DNA of 64,000 nt from Spinellus fusiger (Eukaryota > Mucoromycota > Mucoromycetes > Mucorales > Phycomycetaceae). Of the stretch, positions 22,995 to 34,663 are shown one piece after another. The stretch covers positions 372,001 to 436,000 of the forward strand of contig JALLLS010000004.1 of assembly GCA_025094145.1 (NCBI GenBank), read 5' to 3'. Under the pieces are notes generated by a model, which worked only from the letters and a program-made list of their open reading frames with translations, did no database searches and had not been told where the DNA came from. Numbering within the stretch: position 1 is the stretch's first letter; each line of letters begins with the position of its first letter. A program made the translations under genes and the position numbers.

Positions 22995-25030
22995 CAATAA
23001 GAGAATGTCTCGTCTACTATTGCTCTAGCAGATGGATAGTGTGAAAAAGTGGCAGTATTGACTGTTGAAGCAGGATAAAAAGATAAAGCCTCCTCACACA
23101 ACTGGGCGTCTGATTTTAGGTCTTGTCTCAAGTGAATAATTCTGGATACTGTTTCTTTATCACACTGATTACTTGTGTATCTGAAAATATGCCTGTCTTC
23201 TCTTGTATTGCTTATATACATACAAAATAACACATTTCTTCTTTCTAGATCAACAAACATATGCTTTCCTATAGACTCAAGTTTGTCAATAGATTAACGT
23301 TTATTATCATCAACATCATAGGAGTGTTTGAGAATACTACTACTTACCACTTTTTGCGTTCATTGATTCAGTTTTACGAGGGAAGCACAAATACTATCTG
23401 TGTTGACCATACTATGGAACTTCATAGACTTAGGATCGTCTTGGTCTTCTGGTGCCTTATAGGAAACATATACAACTTTAGCCCATATCTTCTGTTTGTT
23501 CAATCTTTGTCGTATTGATTTGTAAAATAATATTGTTCATCATTATAGTATTAATGGGCATATAGCATGGGATGCACAAATTTCTAATTGGAAAACAGTT
23601 GAACGACTCGAGCCCAATATCTTCATATATCTGCGATGGTTTATACAGTCACACAGTATTAGAAAGTATACGAGCCCATAATTTATACATTTTTAAACAT
23701 GATTCTTCTTCTTTTTACCACTGAATCACATTCCATTAAACAATCTCAAATGTCAAACGCAGAATCCTCAACTAAAAACTCTAGAGTTTATAATAAGCTT
23801 GAAGAAAGAGAGTACCGGGGTGTTTACTGGCTTAAAAAAGAAAAATACTCCATGGGTAGCATTTCAAAGGTCATTGGCATTAGCAAGACTACTGTCCAAA
23901 AGATCATTAGTAGAATCATGACTAATGGTACACTTCTACCAAGACCTAGTTCTGGTGCACCAAAAAAACTTAACGAGAGAGACCTCAGACGACTTGAGGC
24001 CATTCTAAGAGGCAACCCATTTGCCTCCTATAACCATAAATTTGGAACTTAAGGCACATGAGATAATCATCTGTAGAGGAACATTCATCAGATATATACA
24101 TCAGATTGAGTTTGGTTCCTACTTCTCAGCACACAAGCCAAGGTTGTCTGAAGAAAACATGAAGAAAAGACTTCGTTGGGCCAAGGAACGGGTCAATTGG
24201 ACTCCTGAGGACTGGAGACGCGTCATAGGGTCTGATGAGTCACGGTTTGAAGTAGAGGGTTACCAAGGAGGAGCCAGAGTGATTCTGAATATTAGAGAAA
24301 GATGCAAGGCTGCTCATATCATACCTACAACCAAATGGTGGAAAGGCAGCATAATGATCTGGAGTTGCTTCTGATCTGGTGGATTTGGGCCTTTGGTCTT
24401 TATTGATGGCACTGTAAATCAGGACGTATAGGTCAACATTTTGGCAGAAAACTCTCTACCATGGTTCATTGAATTGAATGAGAAGGAGGATAAGGACTTT
24501 ATATTCCAAGAAGATGAGGCTAGCTGCCATACAGGTGGCTATACAAGATGGTGGAAAAACACACATCAAATTAGGACTCTTTGATTACTGGCCTGCCCAA
24601 AGTCCTGATCTCAACCCCATTCAACATCTCTGGAGCGGTGTTGATAAGCTTATCAATAACAAGAGGGCCAGTATTAATAATATTGATGAGCTCAAGACAG
24701 CTTTAGAAGAAGCTTGGGGAAATATCCACGTTGATCTTGCCGAACGTTTAGTTGGCTCAGTGAAGGATCGCTGCCAGGCAGTTATTGATGCCAAAGGTGG
24801 TCCAACAAAATATTAAATAATTCATATATATATATATATTACTATAGACAATATGTTAAACTAACTTTGTGTTGAATTTGAAGTCATTAGTATGTGTTTT
24901 GAGATCGTAACATTTATATCCGTAAAGCATGCTTTTTTTTTCAGGATTTCAAAAAATGAAAATCGTATACTTTCTAATGTTGTGTGACTGTAGTAATCCT
25001 TGTTTTGTTTAACTTACAGTTACAATATAT
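22995..25030 (-). pseudogene. Fanzor-type nuclease relic, N-terminal and RuvC-I part, interrupted by Tc1
   Basis: Read on the minus strand, one frame passes through KDYYKPSQIYEDIGLES, FNCFPIRNLCIPCYMPINT, QKIWAKVVYV, MKFHSMVNTDSICASL and SIGKHMFVDLERRNVLFCM, then FRYTSNQCDKETVSR and LRQDLK, and ends at a TGA. This order matches Mucoromycota Fanzor proteins as I remember them: FNVLPLR..IIP, IW..F, a TDG-like strand, the RuvC-I motif VDPG..SLLYC and the YT..Q...ET arginine-rich helix. The RuvC-I Asp codon is at 23249-23251; Pro-Gly after it has become Leu-Glu. At least two further stops (TGA, TAA) and shifts lie upstream. The element at 23646-24990 inserted into the codon run KDYYKP, which rejoins perfectly across the TA. 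No RuvC-II/III half is found beside it. Confidence 0.6.
23646..24990 (+). mobile_element. Tc1/mariner-type element, family C
   Basis: This 1345-bp element has inverted ends CAGTCACACA(G/A)(T/C)ATTAGAAAG flanked by TA (23644-23645, 24991-24992). The transposase begins near 23750 (MSNAESSTKN) with a helix-turn-helix (YSMGSISKVIGISKTTVQKI) and a basic GAPKKL linker. It is broken by a frameshift near 24045, stops at about 24372 and 24430, and another shift near 24575. The first catalytic Asp is intact (GSDESRF) and so is the second (QEDEASCHTG). The third position reads DLNPIQHLW, so the catalytic Glu is Gln. The C-terminal RCQAVIDAKGG block closes the protein at 24816. It lies within the Fanzor relic. 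Inactive. Confidence 0.9.
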
Positions 25031-25654
25031 GTCGTCATTGTCAAACTTATAGCCATCATTCTACAATTTAAGGAAGCCTTTTATAGGACCTATTGATGGA
25101 TTATCCAAAAGATTTGTATGTATTCTGATCCAATGACTAGAAGCAATAGCCAATTTCAGACTTCTATAAAGCTCAGAGATTCCTTCTTTGATAGAAGGTT
25201 TGATTCTTGTATCCCTATGGCTATTTTATTTATTTATTTTTGTGTGAGTTGTTTGATAAACATTCTAAGCTTGTTTCAAGATTGAAAGCTGATATCATTA
25301 AGATAAACAGTTTTATCTTTTCACATTCATAATTTTCTATCTGTTGTGTATTCTTAAACTGGATAGGTGTGTAATTAATGAGTTGATAATAGTATTTTTG
25401 TAACAGTGATTCTTCTAAAATCTCTTAATTTTTTATATAAGCGCTAGTGGGACAATATACTGTTTTGTTATAGCCAAGAACACTTCTCTGTAGAAATTCA
25501 ACTGTGCATAATGCTCAAAATCAGCACTTGTATCCCTATTTGATTTTTTTTTGTATGAAGCCTTTGAGTTTATTTGGTGATAATTTTTTTTTAAAAAGAG
25601 GAAGAGTCACGACTTATTTTTGGCTTTTCTAATTTTCTATTGTTTTTCTAATTA
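25031..25654. other. Spacer between Fanzor relic and LINE
   Basis: About 620 bp without a recognisable gene. The minus strand could hold further decayed N-terminal Fanzor sequence, but I could not follow a frame. Homopolymer T runs near 25540-25665 lead into the 3' (A-rich on the minus strand) end of the LINE. Confidence 0.4.
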
Positions 25655-28600
25655 AGTAATTTTTTTTGAGGGGGGAGAGCACTGTGTCACTCAATGTCCA
25701 TATCAAGTTCTGACAGGAGGCGGTTCAAGAGGCGAGTAGCAGTAGAGAGAACAGCAGAAGAAGTAATAGGCATATTATCAAATATGAACATCCAATGGTG
25801 ATACTATATAGCCAAAAGAGCACAGCTAAAGATGGAGACGTTAGGAGTATCAGAGACACGGGCGGCGAGAAAGATAAAAGAGTAAAGAGCCACAACAGCG
25901 TCGGAGGGCTGGGGAGAGAGGCCAAAATGACTGTGCCAAAAAAAAAAAAAGACCAAAGGACTATTTCTCTGGGCAGGTGAAAAGGAGGTGCTCTTGAGTA
26001 TCTTCAGCAGCCGAACAAACAAGACAAGTGCTGGAGAGAAAGGAAGAGGGAGCGAGCCTGTGAAGGAGAGAGTGGCATGATGTCTTATGGTAAAGAGCAC
26101 AGTACCATACATTGCGAGTAATATGTTGTAGGGGAGAATACCAGAGCTTTTTCCAGTGGTATAGACAAAGAGAAGGGTTAAAGGAAGGTGTTGGTGAAGA
26201 TACTTTCATGCATGTGTATCGATAAAGACGTAGAGAGAGACGAGACCATGGAGCAGACGACGCAGCAAAGGCTAAAAAATAAGATTAAACAGCACAGGGA
26301 AGAGAGGATCTCACAGGCTTAGCCAGTGAGATTGGGTGAGTGAACGAGAAATATTCCCATTAACGTTGACCTGTATCTGTGTAGAAAAGAAGAGATTGCA
26401 TATGCAATTAACAAGAGAAAGAGGAAACTTGAAGTGTAGCATAGCCTTCTTAAAGCACTCTGGGTGAACTCTGTCATAGGTCTTTTCTTGATCCAATAAG
26501 AGACCTACAGCAGAGGAGTTTTCTATTTTGGCCTACTCCATGGCAATCTTTGTGAGCATGCGATTATCAGCAATGATCCTTTCTTACACAGACCCTGTCT
26601 GGTAAGGCAAAACAAGGCTACTGTCAGCATGGATTAGACAAGCGTTTAGGAGACGAGTGAAGACTCTGACAGGAAGGAATATACTAAGTGTCAATGAATC
26701 ATTGTACACTGTGGTGAGTAGATCAGTACACGCTGGATGTTGAAAAATTAAATTTAGGATTTCATATGACAGACCATGAGGAACAAGACAACTTGATCTT
26801 GAGGATCTTGCTGAATCATCCCTAATGTCTGCCATGGTAAATATGTTGGTGAAAATCGAGCCCATGCTCTCAGAGAGAAAAATTTCGGATGGAAGGTTAG
26901 TAATCGGGTTCACAATAGCTAAAGAAACTACAGGATCTGGAGTATACAGGCCATTATAGAAGGTAGCAGCAGCATCAGTCATTGTGTGCAGATCTGTGCA
27001 TAGATTATTTGTGTCTGGATGCTGTAAGGCAGTGATGTTCTTCTTGATCTGCCTTGTCGTGATAGTTCTCTTTAGGTATCCAGCAAAGGTCTCTCCCTTC
27101 TCATGCCATATCTTCCCAAACCGAAGGGTAAGGATCTCTACCTGCTCAAATTGTACTTTTTGTAGTTTTATTCTACTATGGGCAATTGGAAGTTCTGAAT
27201 AGGCTGGTTTCTGAACTTGTATATAAGTCTATCCTGCTTTCTCTAAAGCATACGTTCTGCTGAGACAAAGGAATGTTGGAGACGACAAGAAAAGGACTTG
27301 ATAAATCGAGCGATCTGCTCCTTCAACTGATCCCACTTGAGTTGGACAGATAAAGCGTGAGAAAGAACAAGAACTCAGATAGAAAGCAAAGATTTGCGTT
27401 CTTCGCAAAACTCTGGTTTGAGAGCTAGACGAGTATTGGCACGCCAAAGTCCCTTTCCCAAGTTATCCTGGCTCTCTAATCTAAAAGACGAAGTAGATAG
27501 TGATCTGACCACTAATAGTGAATATAAGAGACTGAAGAGAGGGAGTGTCAAGGAGCAATGTTCTTGAATGAGAAGATTTAGTCAATGCACGAGGAAGATA
27601 TGCCACGATGAGACATTGGCAGGGAAGCTTCTTCAGCAGGAGTGATGGTGTCTATGAAAAAAGTCAGAAATATACTACAGCTATGGCTGAGGAGCCTGGC
27701 GAGGAGTGAACGTTGACGAGCGGGAGGAGTAGTTGAAACCCTCAAGCAAGATAAAAATGCTGGGGTGTCGAGGAAAAAGGAGTGGATTGGTGACAAGTGA
27801 GTTAAGGGAAGTGTATCTAGGACGTTAAGTGGCAGGGGTATGTACCACACAAATGTGGAGAGAAGGAAGGTGTGTGTTGGCATGCACTGCTGTAGCAGTA
27901 ATGCAACGTCTACAGAGGCTGAAAATAGGGTCAATAAGTTTAATGAGTGGTGATAAGGATACTTGGGCCACAGTGAGATGACCATAGTGATGAGGAGGTG
28001 CAGAAGAGTTAGTCAAAGGATTTCTGTATAGTGCTGTATTGGCACGGGTTTCTTGGAGCACAATAAGATCCACACCTTTACTTTATAGGTGTCTTATAAA
28101 TGTTTTTTTTTAGGTTCACCAAGTTTGGCGAATCCTCTACAGTTCATAGTGCTTATCTTACACATAAAATAAATAAAATAAAATAAAAGGGGTTATTGTT
28201 CGCTCTCAGACGACATATCCATGTTGGTGCTCATAATTGGACGTTTATTAGACCAAATTCTTCTAGAAAAAACATGGTGACGCCTTTTGGGTAAGACAGA
28301 ACGACCTCTGCCTAGCAAGGTTGAACAGTGTCTGCCCAGTGAGACAGAACCAAGGTCTCGAGGGGAAGAGATGGGTGGAACATCTGGCAAAGTTTCTAGC
28401 AATTTGGCAGACTCCTCGACAACCAAAACAACTGTAGGATTGACAGTAGGAGGAAAAGTCTCCTCTTTAGAATTTGTGAGATTAGTGTCTGAAACTGCCT
28501 CAGATTTCTCGGAAGAAGTGGCAGGATTATTAAAAAGAAAAGAGACAGTATTAGCAATCACTCGATTATTGGAAGTATCAGTGGCAGTCTTTCTGTGTCT

Positions 28601-29790
28601 GACTCAGTGGCAGAGAGAGAAATGCAGTTCCCCTGGAGATGTCCAACCTATCTAAAAGAGTAGCAGGTCCGATTTTCGTTTGGACTCATGGAATACATAT
28701 CTACACCATGACTCATTACCTTACAGTATCAACAATGTTCTATCATATTTGTCCATGTAGTCAAAAAGGTACGTCCAGCATTGAAAGCAACTGTATGAGG
28801 CCACTGGGAACAGGTAAGCAGATAGTACTAGGTGTTGTGTGTAGAGGACGTGATATAGTGTATAGTATAAGCTGATAGCAGATATCAGAATAAGTATTTT
28901 ATTAAGACGATTGGATGAGTATTTATATGATTGTTTCTATGGTATTATCCAATTGCTAAGTTGAATATGCTATACAGAAAATAAAGGAGTAGGATTGATG
29001 GCGGGTAAATGGTTTAAATAAAGGAATGGTCTTATTTGGGTCATCAGACCAACTTTCTAGTTCAACAGCTGAAGAGTGTGGGTATGGTTGGGTAGACCTT
29101 CTAGGTACACACGACCAATAATATGGAACCACTTTCGGTCTTCATAGACAGCTACTTCTTTGACAGTTCCAAATTTACTTAAAAATGCCCGCAGACTTGT
29201 GTTAATCTCTTCATAAGGTATGAAGAGAGATCCAAAAATATTCAGGCGCAACGGTATTGCTTGGAGAGAAATGATAGGAGATATAAAGAGAACAGAATAA
29301 AAAAAAAACATTAATGCCCTCCTTACAGGCCCGCTCACAAGCATCTATGGTGGCAAATTAAAACCCAAAATTAGCTATTCCTTCCTTGTCCTTACGACTG
29401 TATCCAAAGCAAACGTTGGTAGGGAGGTGATTGTGTAGTGTCTAAGAATTTTTTTTATATATTCTGCTTCTTAGCAGGAAGACAGTAAAAAACAGTGGCG
29501 AGAGGTACCCTGGGCTCACACATGGAGATAGTGCGGCCGAGTTGTTCTTTTTTTTTTGCAGTGCTGGAGAAATCTATATCTGTGCCTAAACCAACAAAAG
29601 AAACTAAGTTGGTCTTCGCAGGTGTTGTGAAATTGTTCTCCAAAGTTGGCGAGGTAGAACCTGAAGTTTTATTGCCTAATGGAGGGTCCCTGTGAGTTTT
29701 TCCGGAGTTGAACAGGGAAGAGCCACGAGGAAGAAAATGTTGTGATGATGTTTTATTCTGTATCTTTCCAATATATGATCTAACAACCAC
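25655..29790 (-). mobile_element. Decayed non-LTR retrotransposon (LINE) with ORF1 and ORF2 remnants
   Basis: On the minus strand this is a two-ORF LINE. ORF1 (about 29790-28193) shows an RRM-like part (NTSLRAFLSKFGTVKEVAVYED at 29057-29344) and a Ser/Glu-rich end MDMSSESEQ. ORF2 then gives an AP-type endonuclease (about 28140-27500, starting DLIVLQETRA with the catalytic Glu, and SLSPLIKLIDPIF). A linker and reverse transcriptase region follow (26982-26311: TFYNGLYTPDP, LSYEILNLIFQHP, VFTRLLNACLIH, PYQTGSV and DQEKTYDRVHPE). Last comes a C-terminal zinc-finger region (CLVCSAAEDTQEHLLFTC, 26209-25961). Frameshifts and stops separate every block, and the RT active-site box is not visible. It is a dead copy. 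Its 5' edge abuts the palindrome arm at about 29740-29790. Confidence 0.8.
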
Positions 29791-29799
29791 TTAGTATGT

Positions 29800-31952
29800 G
29801 TCAAATACAGTTCAAAGTATCCTTCAGGTGTTAAGGGTGCTTATTCACACATTAGGCCTAAAGCCATCTTATAAGAAGTTTTTATTTATTTATTAAAAAA
29901 AAATAAGGGCATGCAAAGAGATATTTCAGATACACACACACACACACACATGCACATACACATACACAAAGAATAAGCAGAAAGATAGAATTGTATAAAA
30001 CCCCGAATAGAAAAATAATGAAAAGGGGTGATAAAATGAAAGTGAATGATAAAGGAGGAAATGAAGAAAGAAAGAGAATGAAGCGTTTGTTGTAGGAAGA
30101 GTCTTTTTGCTCTGTGGTGATTTTGGCATTCTCCTCCCAAAACAAAAGTTGGCAGCCTCAATGAACAAACTAAAAGCTTGTGACTCTACCTCAAAATCTC
30201 GAGTAGATATGACCCGATTAATAGCCTGAGACTGTATTAACAGCCTAGGCCAAAGATCTCACTATTTGACAACAGACTTAACTGTACACGACAAAAGATT
30301 TAGACAATAGTAAGTAGGGTGGACATACTGTGATATATCAGGAACCAAGAAGAACAAGAACACAGAGCGTTCATGATCAACAAATGTGCATGTAAAGAAG
30401 TAGTTCCGATTGCTAGATTAGTTGTAACATTGACAAGAAACTGAGGGTGTTGGTGGAATTAAAACAACCTTTCATTTTAGTGAATGATTAATCTCTTTGT
30501 GTGTGCACGATAAGGCACTAGAAGAGAATGTCCTCAGGAAGGGTGACTGCACACATAACAAATTTGGCTTGCAGACGAAGAAAACAAGAGCACATTATAA
30601 AAGATAGATCACTTGGCAACCTGGGTCGTTCAAAATCTTGTAGTAGCAGATCTGTCAAGACAAGATCTCAGACGAGTATACTGGTATGTTTGTAGCGGAA
30701 GAATGCCTTGTTAAAATTACAGATCTCAGATACATAATCAAAAATATGCCAAGAAAAAACAGTATAAGCTCTGAGAACTGATAGAATCCCGAAAACATAC
30801 ACGTTTACACCTATACCTCTGATTTTAAATTATTGTCATTGCCTTGATGTGTGAATTAGATAAGAATGTGTCTTGTTTTATGCCTCAACGCCAAAGAGGG
30901 ATAGAAAGGTACTTGAAAGCATCAAAGGTTGGGAGCTTATTTACAATGAGATAAAATGGCATAATGGCTAATGTTGAGTACCTCACACTTGGAGGGACTC
31001 AATTTGTAACCAAGGAGGGTTGAATGAATCTCAGCATGAGAATTACATTTAAAATACACTGAATCATGAAATTATCATGGTGTGTTAATTCTTGTATTGA
31101 TCTTCAGTGAATAAACATATATAAAAGATTCGGAGAACCTCTGATACAGCTTTCTGTCTTCAGGATACAAACATGAAGATCGGTGGTCTGATCCTGGTGA
31201 AGGCATATTGATGGTTGGTTTCTCTTTGGTCAAAGTATGGGTCTTCATCCATGTTAGTTGGTATTTCATTGCCTCTGGTGATATGGCCCACATAGTAGAT
31301 GGCTCATGTTCTAGATTTCTGAGAAGTATTTTTTTGGTTGTTTTTGTTTATTTATTATGATTAATTTCCTTTATCTGCTGGATATACAGATAATATAATG
31401 ATATCAACAACAGATATCTCATATGAACCTAATTTATTATTCAATAAACATGATACTGAAGGTCTCCATACAAAGAAAAATACACGTTATTCTAACTGTT
31501 GCTACATCTTTTTCTTTATTTTTTATTTTCTCGTCTGTAAAAACCTATACATTTATTAGAACTGGTGATATTAATAAAACAAAAATTCCAATATTGAAAC
31601 TCCAACATTGAAACTCCAACACTGAAACTCATTATATTATTGTCCAGGAGCCATTAACATACACAAGTTTCTATTAGTGCATTGTTCATTTTTTTTTAAT
31701 TTCAAGAAAAATATATATACTGTACTTGAAATAATGATCCGTAATATGCACCTACAAAGAGCTATGACAGTAATTTCATGCTAACAAAGCTGAGCATAGA
31801 CTCTTTCAAAGGACTTGGGTCTCTTCAAGGAGATGATTGGTGCAATTTCATGCTATGGAATACTCTTATTGGTAAAGATTGATCTTAGTAATAAAGAGAT
31901 TGAGTGTATCTGCATAATAAAGGTTGATATGAACTCCGGCAACTATATCCAT
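29800..31952 (-). mobile_element. LINE 3' fragment in the left palindrome arm
   Basis: This is the mirror of the fragment at 32449-34600. On the minus strand it ends with a 3' region (AGGCCTAATGTGTGAATA, ACACCTGAAGGATACTTTGA) that matches, block by block, the 3' end of the LINE at 53274-54801. Upstream, stretches such as LGYKLSPSKCEVLN and LGVPFYPSL resemble the part of LINE ORF2 behind the reverse transcriptase, but stops are frequent. No intact ORF remains. It contains a (CA)n microsatellite at about 29932-29950. Confidence 0.5.
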
Positions 31953-32448
31953 CTGTGAGTAATGTCCGCTTATATGAACAGTACTATAAAGAAAGATGAA
32001 GAAGAAAAACAACACATCCCTGAACATTAAAGTCTTAAGTTTAGGGAAAATAGCCACAGCCTCTTGTTATTCTTAGCTATATAACCAATGTTATTTTTTC
32101 TTGAATAAATTATCGAAATTCTCAAACAGTAACTGTGTACCATTTGTAGAAGCAAAGGTTGTCTAGATAACCTGCAAGTCTGATTTTTTGACCTAGATAT
32201 TCTTATTATTTTGTTATCCGCTACTGTCGTTCTGCTTCCTTGTTTGGTTTTACCCGTTACAAGCACGATGCCTTATTTGGTCGTATATCTCTTTGGGCCA
32301 AGAATCTCTATTGTTCAGTTCGTTCTAAAGGGTCACCTGCTTTAGTACATCCCCAGGTGTACTCTCAAGTAGTTATATTCTTTGTCTTTAGCTACCTTAT
32401 TATGAGACCTACAAGCCTCATACGATATTACATTGCCTAAAATTACAC
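31953..32448. other. Unique spacer of the palindrome
   Basis: This 496-bp loop between the arms is not repeated elsewhere in the window. Its right half (32230-32345, + strand) has an open, less AT-biased frame reading GFTRYKHDALFGRISLWAKNL and SVRSKGSPALVHPQVY, which looks like a protein-coding remnant. I do not recognise the family. No hairpin or terminal repeat marks the spacer edges. Confidence 0.4.
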
Positions 32449-34600
32449 ATGGATATAGTTGCCGGAGTTCATATCAACCTTTATTATGCAGATACACTCA
32501 ATCTCTTTATTACTAAGATCAATCTTTACCAATAAGAGTATTCCATAGCATGAAATTGCACCAATCATCTCCTTGAAGAGACCCAAGTCCTTTGAAAGAG
32601 TCTATGCTCAGCTTTGTTAGCATGAAATTACTGTCATAGCTCTTTGTAGGTGCATATTACGGATCATTATTTCAAGTACAGTATATATATTTTTCTTGAA
32701 ATTAAAAAAAAATGAACAATGCACTAATAGAAACTTGTGTATGTTAATGGCTCCTGGACAATAATATAATGAGTTTCAGTGTTGGAGTTTCAATGTTGGA
32801 GTTTCAATATTGGAATTTTTGTTTTATTAATATCACCAGTTCTAATAAATGTATAGGTTTTTACAGACGAGAAAATAAAAAATAAAGAAAAAGATGTAGC
32901 AACAGTTAGAATAACGTGTATTTTTCTTTGTATGGAGACCTTCAGTATCATGTTTATTGAATAATAAATTAGGTTCATATGAGATATCTGTTGTTGATAT
33001 CATTATATTATCTGTATATCCAGCAGATAAAGGAAATTAATCATAATAAATAAACAAAAACAACCAAAAAAATACTTCTCAGAAATCTAGAACATGAGCC
33101 ATCTACTATGTGGGCCATATCACCAGAGGCAATGAAATACCAACTAACATGGATGAAGACCCATACTTTGACCAAAGAGAAACCAACCATCAATATGCCT
33201 TCACCAGGATCAGACCACCGATCTTCATGTTTGTATCCTGAAGACAGAAAGCTGTATCAGAGGTTCTCCGAATCTTTTATATATGTTTATTCACTGAAGA
33301 TCAATACAAGAATTAACACACCATGATAATTTCATGATTCAGTGTATTTTAAATGTAATTCTCATGCTGAGATTCATTCAACCCTCCTTGGTTACAAATT
33401 GAGTCCCTCCAAGTGTGAGGTACTCAACATTAGCCATTATGCCATTTTATCTCATTGTAAATAAGCTCCCAACCTTTGATGCTTTCAAGTACCTTTCTAT
33501 CCCTCTTTGGCGTTGAGGCATAAAACAAGACACATTCTTATCTAATTCACACATCAAGGCAATGACAATAATTTAAAATCAGAGGTATAGGTGTAAACGT
33601 GTATGTTTTCGGGATTCTATCAGTTCTCAGAGCTTATACTGTTTTTTCTTGGCATATTTTTGATTATGTATCTGAGATCTGTAATTTTAACAAGGCATTC
33701 TTCCGCTACAAACATACCAGTATACTCGTCTGAGATCTTGTCTTGACAGATCTGCTACTACAAGATTTTGAACGACCCAGGTTGCCAAGTGATCTATCTT
33801 TTATAATGTGCTCTTGTTTTCTTCGTCTGCAAGCCAAATTTGTTATGTGTGCAGTCACCCTTCCTGAGGACATTCTCTTCTAGTGCCTTATCGTGCACAC
33901 ACAAAGAGATTAATCATTCACTAAAATGAAAGGTTGTTTTAATTCCACCAACACCCTCAGTTTCTTGTCAATGTTACAACTAATCTAGCAATCGGAACTA
34001 CTTCTTTACATGCACATTTGTTGATCATGAACGCTCTGTGTTCTTGTTCTTCTTGGTTCCTGATATATCACAGTATGTCCACCCTACTTACTATTGTCTA
34101 AATCTTTTGTCGTGTACAGTTAAGTCTGTTGTCAAATAGTGAGATCTTTGGCCTAGGCTGTTAATACAGTCTCAGGCTATTAATCGGGTCATATCTACTC
34201 GAGATTTTGAGGTAGAGTCACAAGCTTTTAGTTTGTTCATTGAGGCTGCCAACTTTTGTTTTGGGAGGAGAATGCCAAAATCACCACAGAGCAAAAAGAC
34301 TCTTCCTACAACAAACGCTTCATTCTCTTTCTTTCTTCATTTCCTCCTTTATCATTCACTTTCATTTTATCACCCCTTTTCATTATTTTTCTATTCGGGG
34401 TTTTATACAATTCTATCTTTCTGCTTATTCTTTGTGTATGTGTATGTGCATGTGTGTGTGTGTGTGTATCTGAAATATCTCTTTGCATGCCCTTATTTTT
34501 TTTTAATAAATAAATAAAAACTTCTTATAAGATGGCTTTTAGGCCTAATGTGTGAATAAGCACCCTTAACACCTGAAGGATACTTTGAACTGTATTTGAC
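32449..34600 (+). mobile_element. LINE 3' fragment in the right palindrome arm
   Basis: This is the plus-strand copy of the decayed LINE tail described for the left arm. Reading 5' to 3', LINE-like post-RT sequence with many stops (for example SPSKCEVLN near 33400) is followed by a 3' untranslated-like region with a TG microsatellite at about 34451-34467. The LINE-type terminus GATACTTTGA lies at about 34577-34586, and the following ACTGTA is also the first part of the target at the 53-kb LINE. Confidence 0.5.
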
Positions 34601-34663
34601 ACATACTAAGTGGTCGTTAGATCATATATTGGAAAGATACAGAATAAAACATCATCATAACAT

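Larger units (their letters stand above)
29738..34663. repeat. Large inverted duplication: two 2.2-kb arms and a 0.5-kb spacer
   Basis: Left arm 29738-31952 and right arm 32449-34663 are reverse complements of each other. Matching points sum to 64401 along almost the whole arm and to 64399 outside the CA repeat. The only differences I noticed are two bases in a CA/TG microsatellite (left about 29932-29950, right about 34451-34467), one substitution near 29785/34614 and two or three more at the outer edge. The spacer 31953-32448 is unique. The arms carry decayed LINE 3' sequence, so their near-identity is younger than that decay. A real event (fold-back duplication, gene-conversion-maintained palindrome) and an assembly artefact are both possible. 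Confidence 0.92.

Noticed and set aside
25795..26112. Frames on both strands at the LINE end as independent genes
   Set aside because: They are shadows of the decayed LINE ORF2 C-terminal region on the minus strand.
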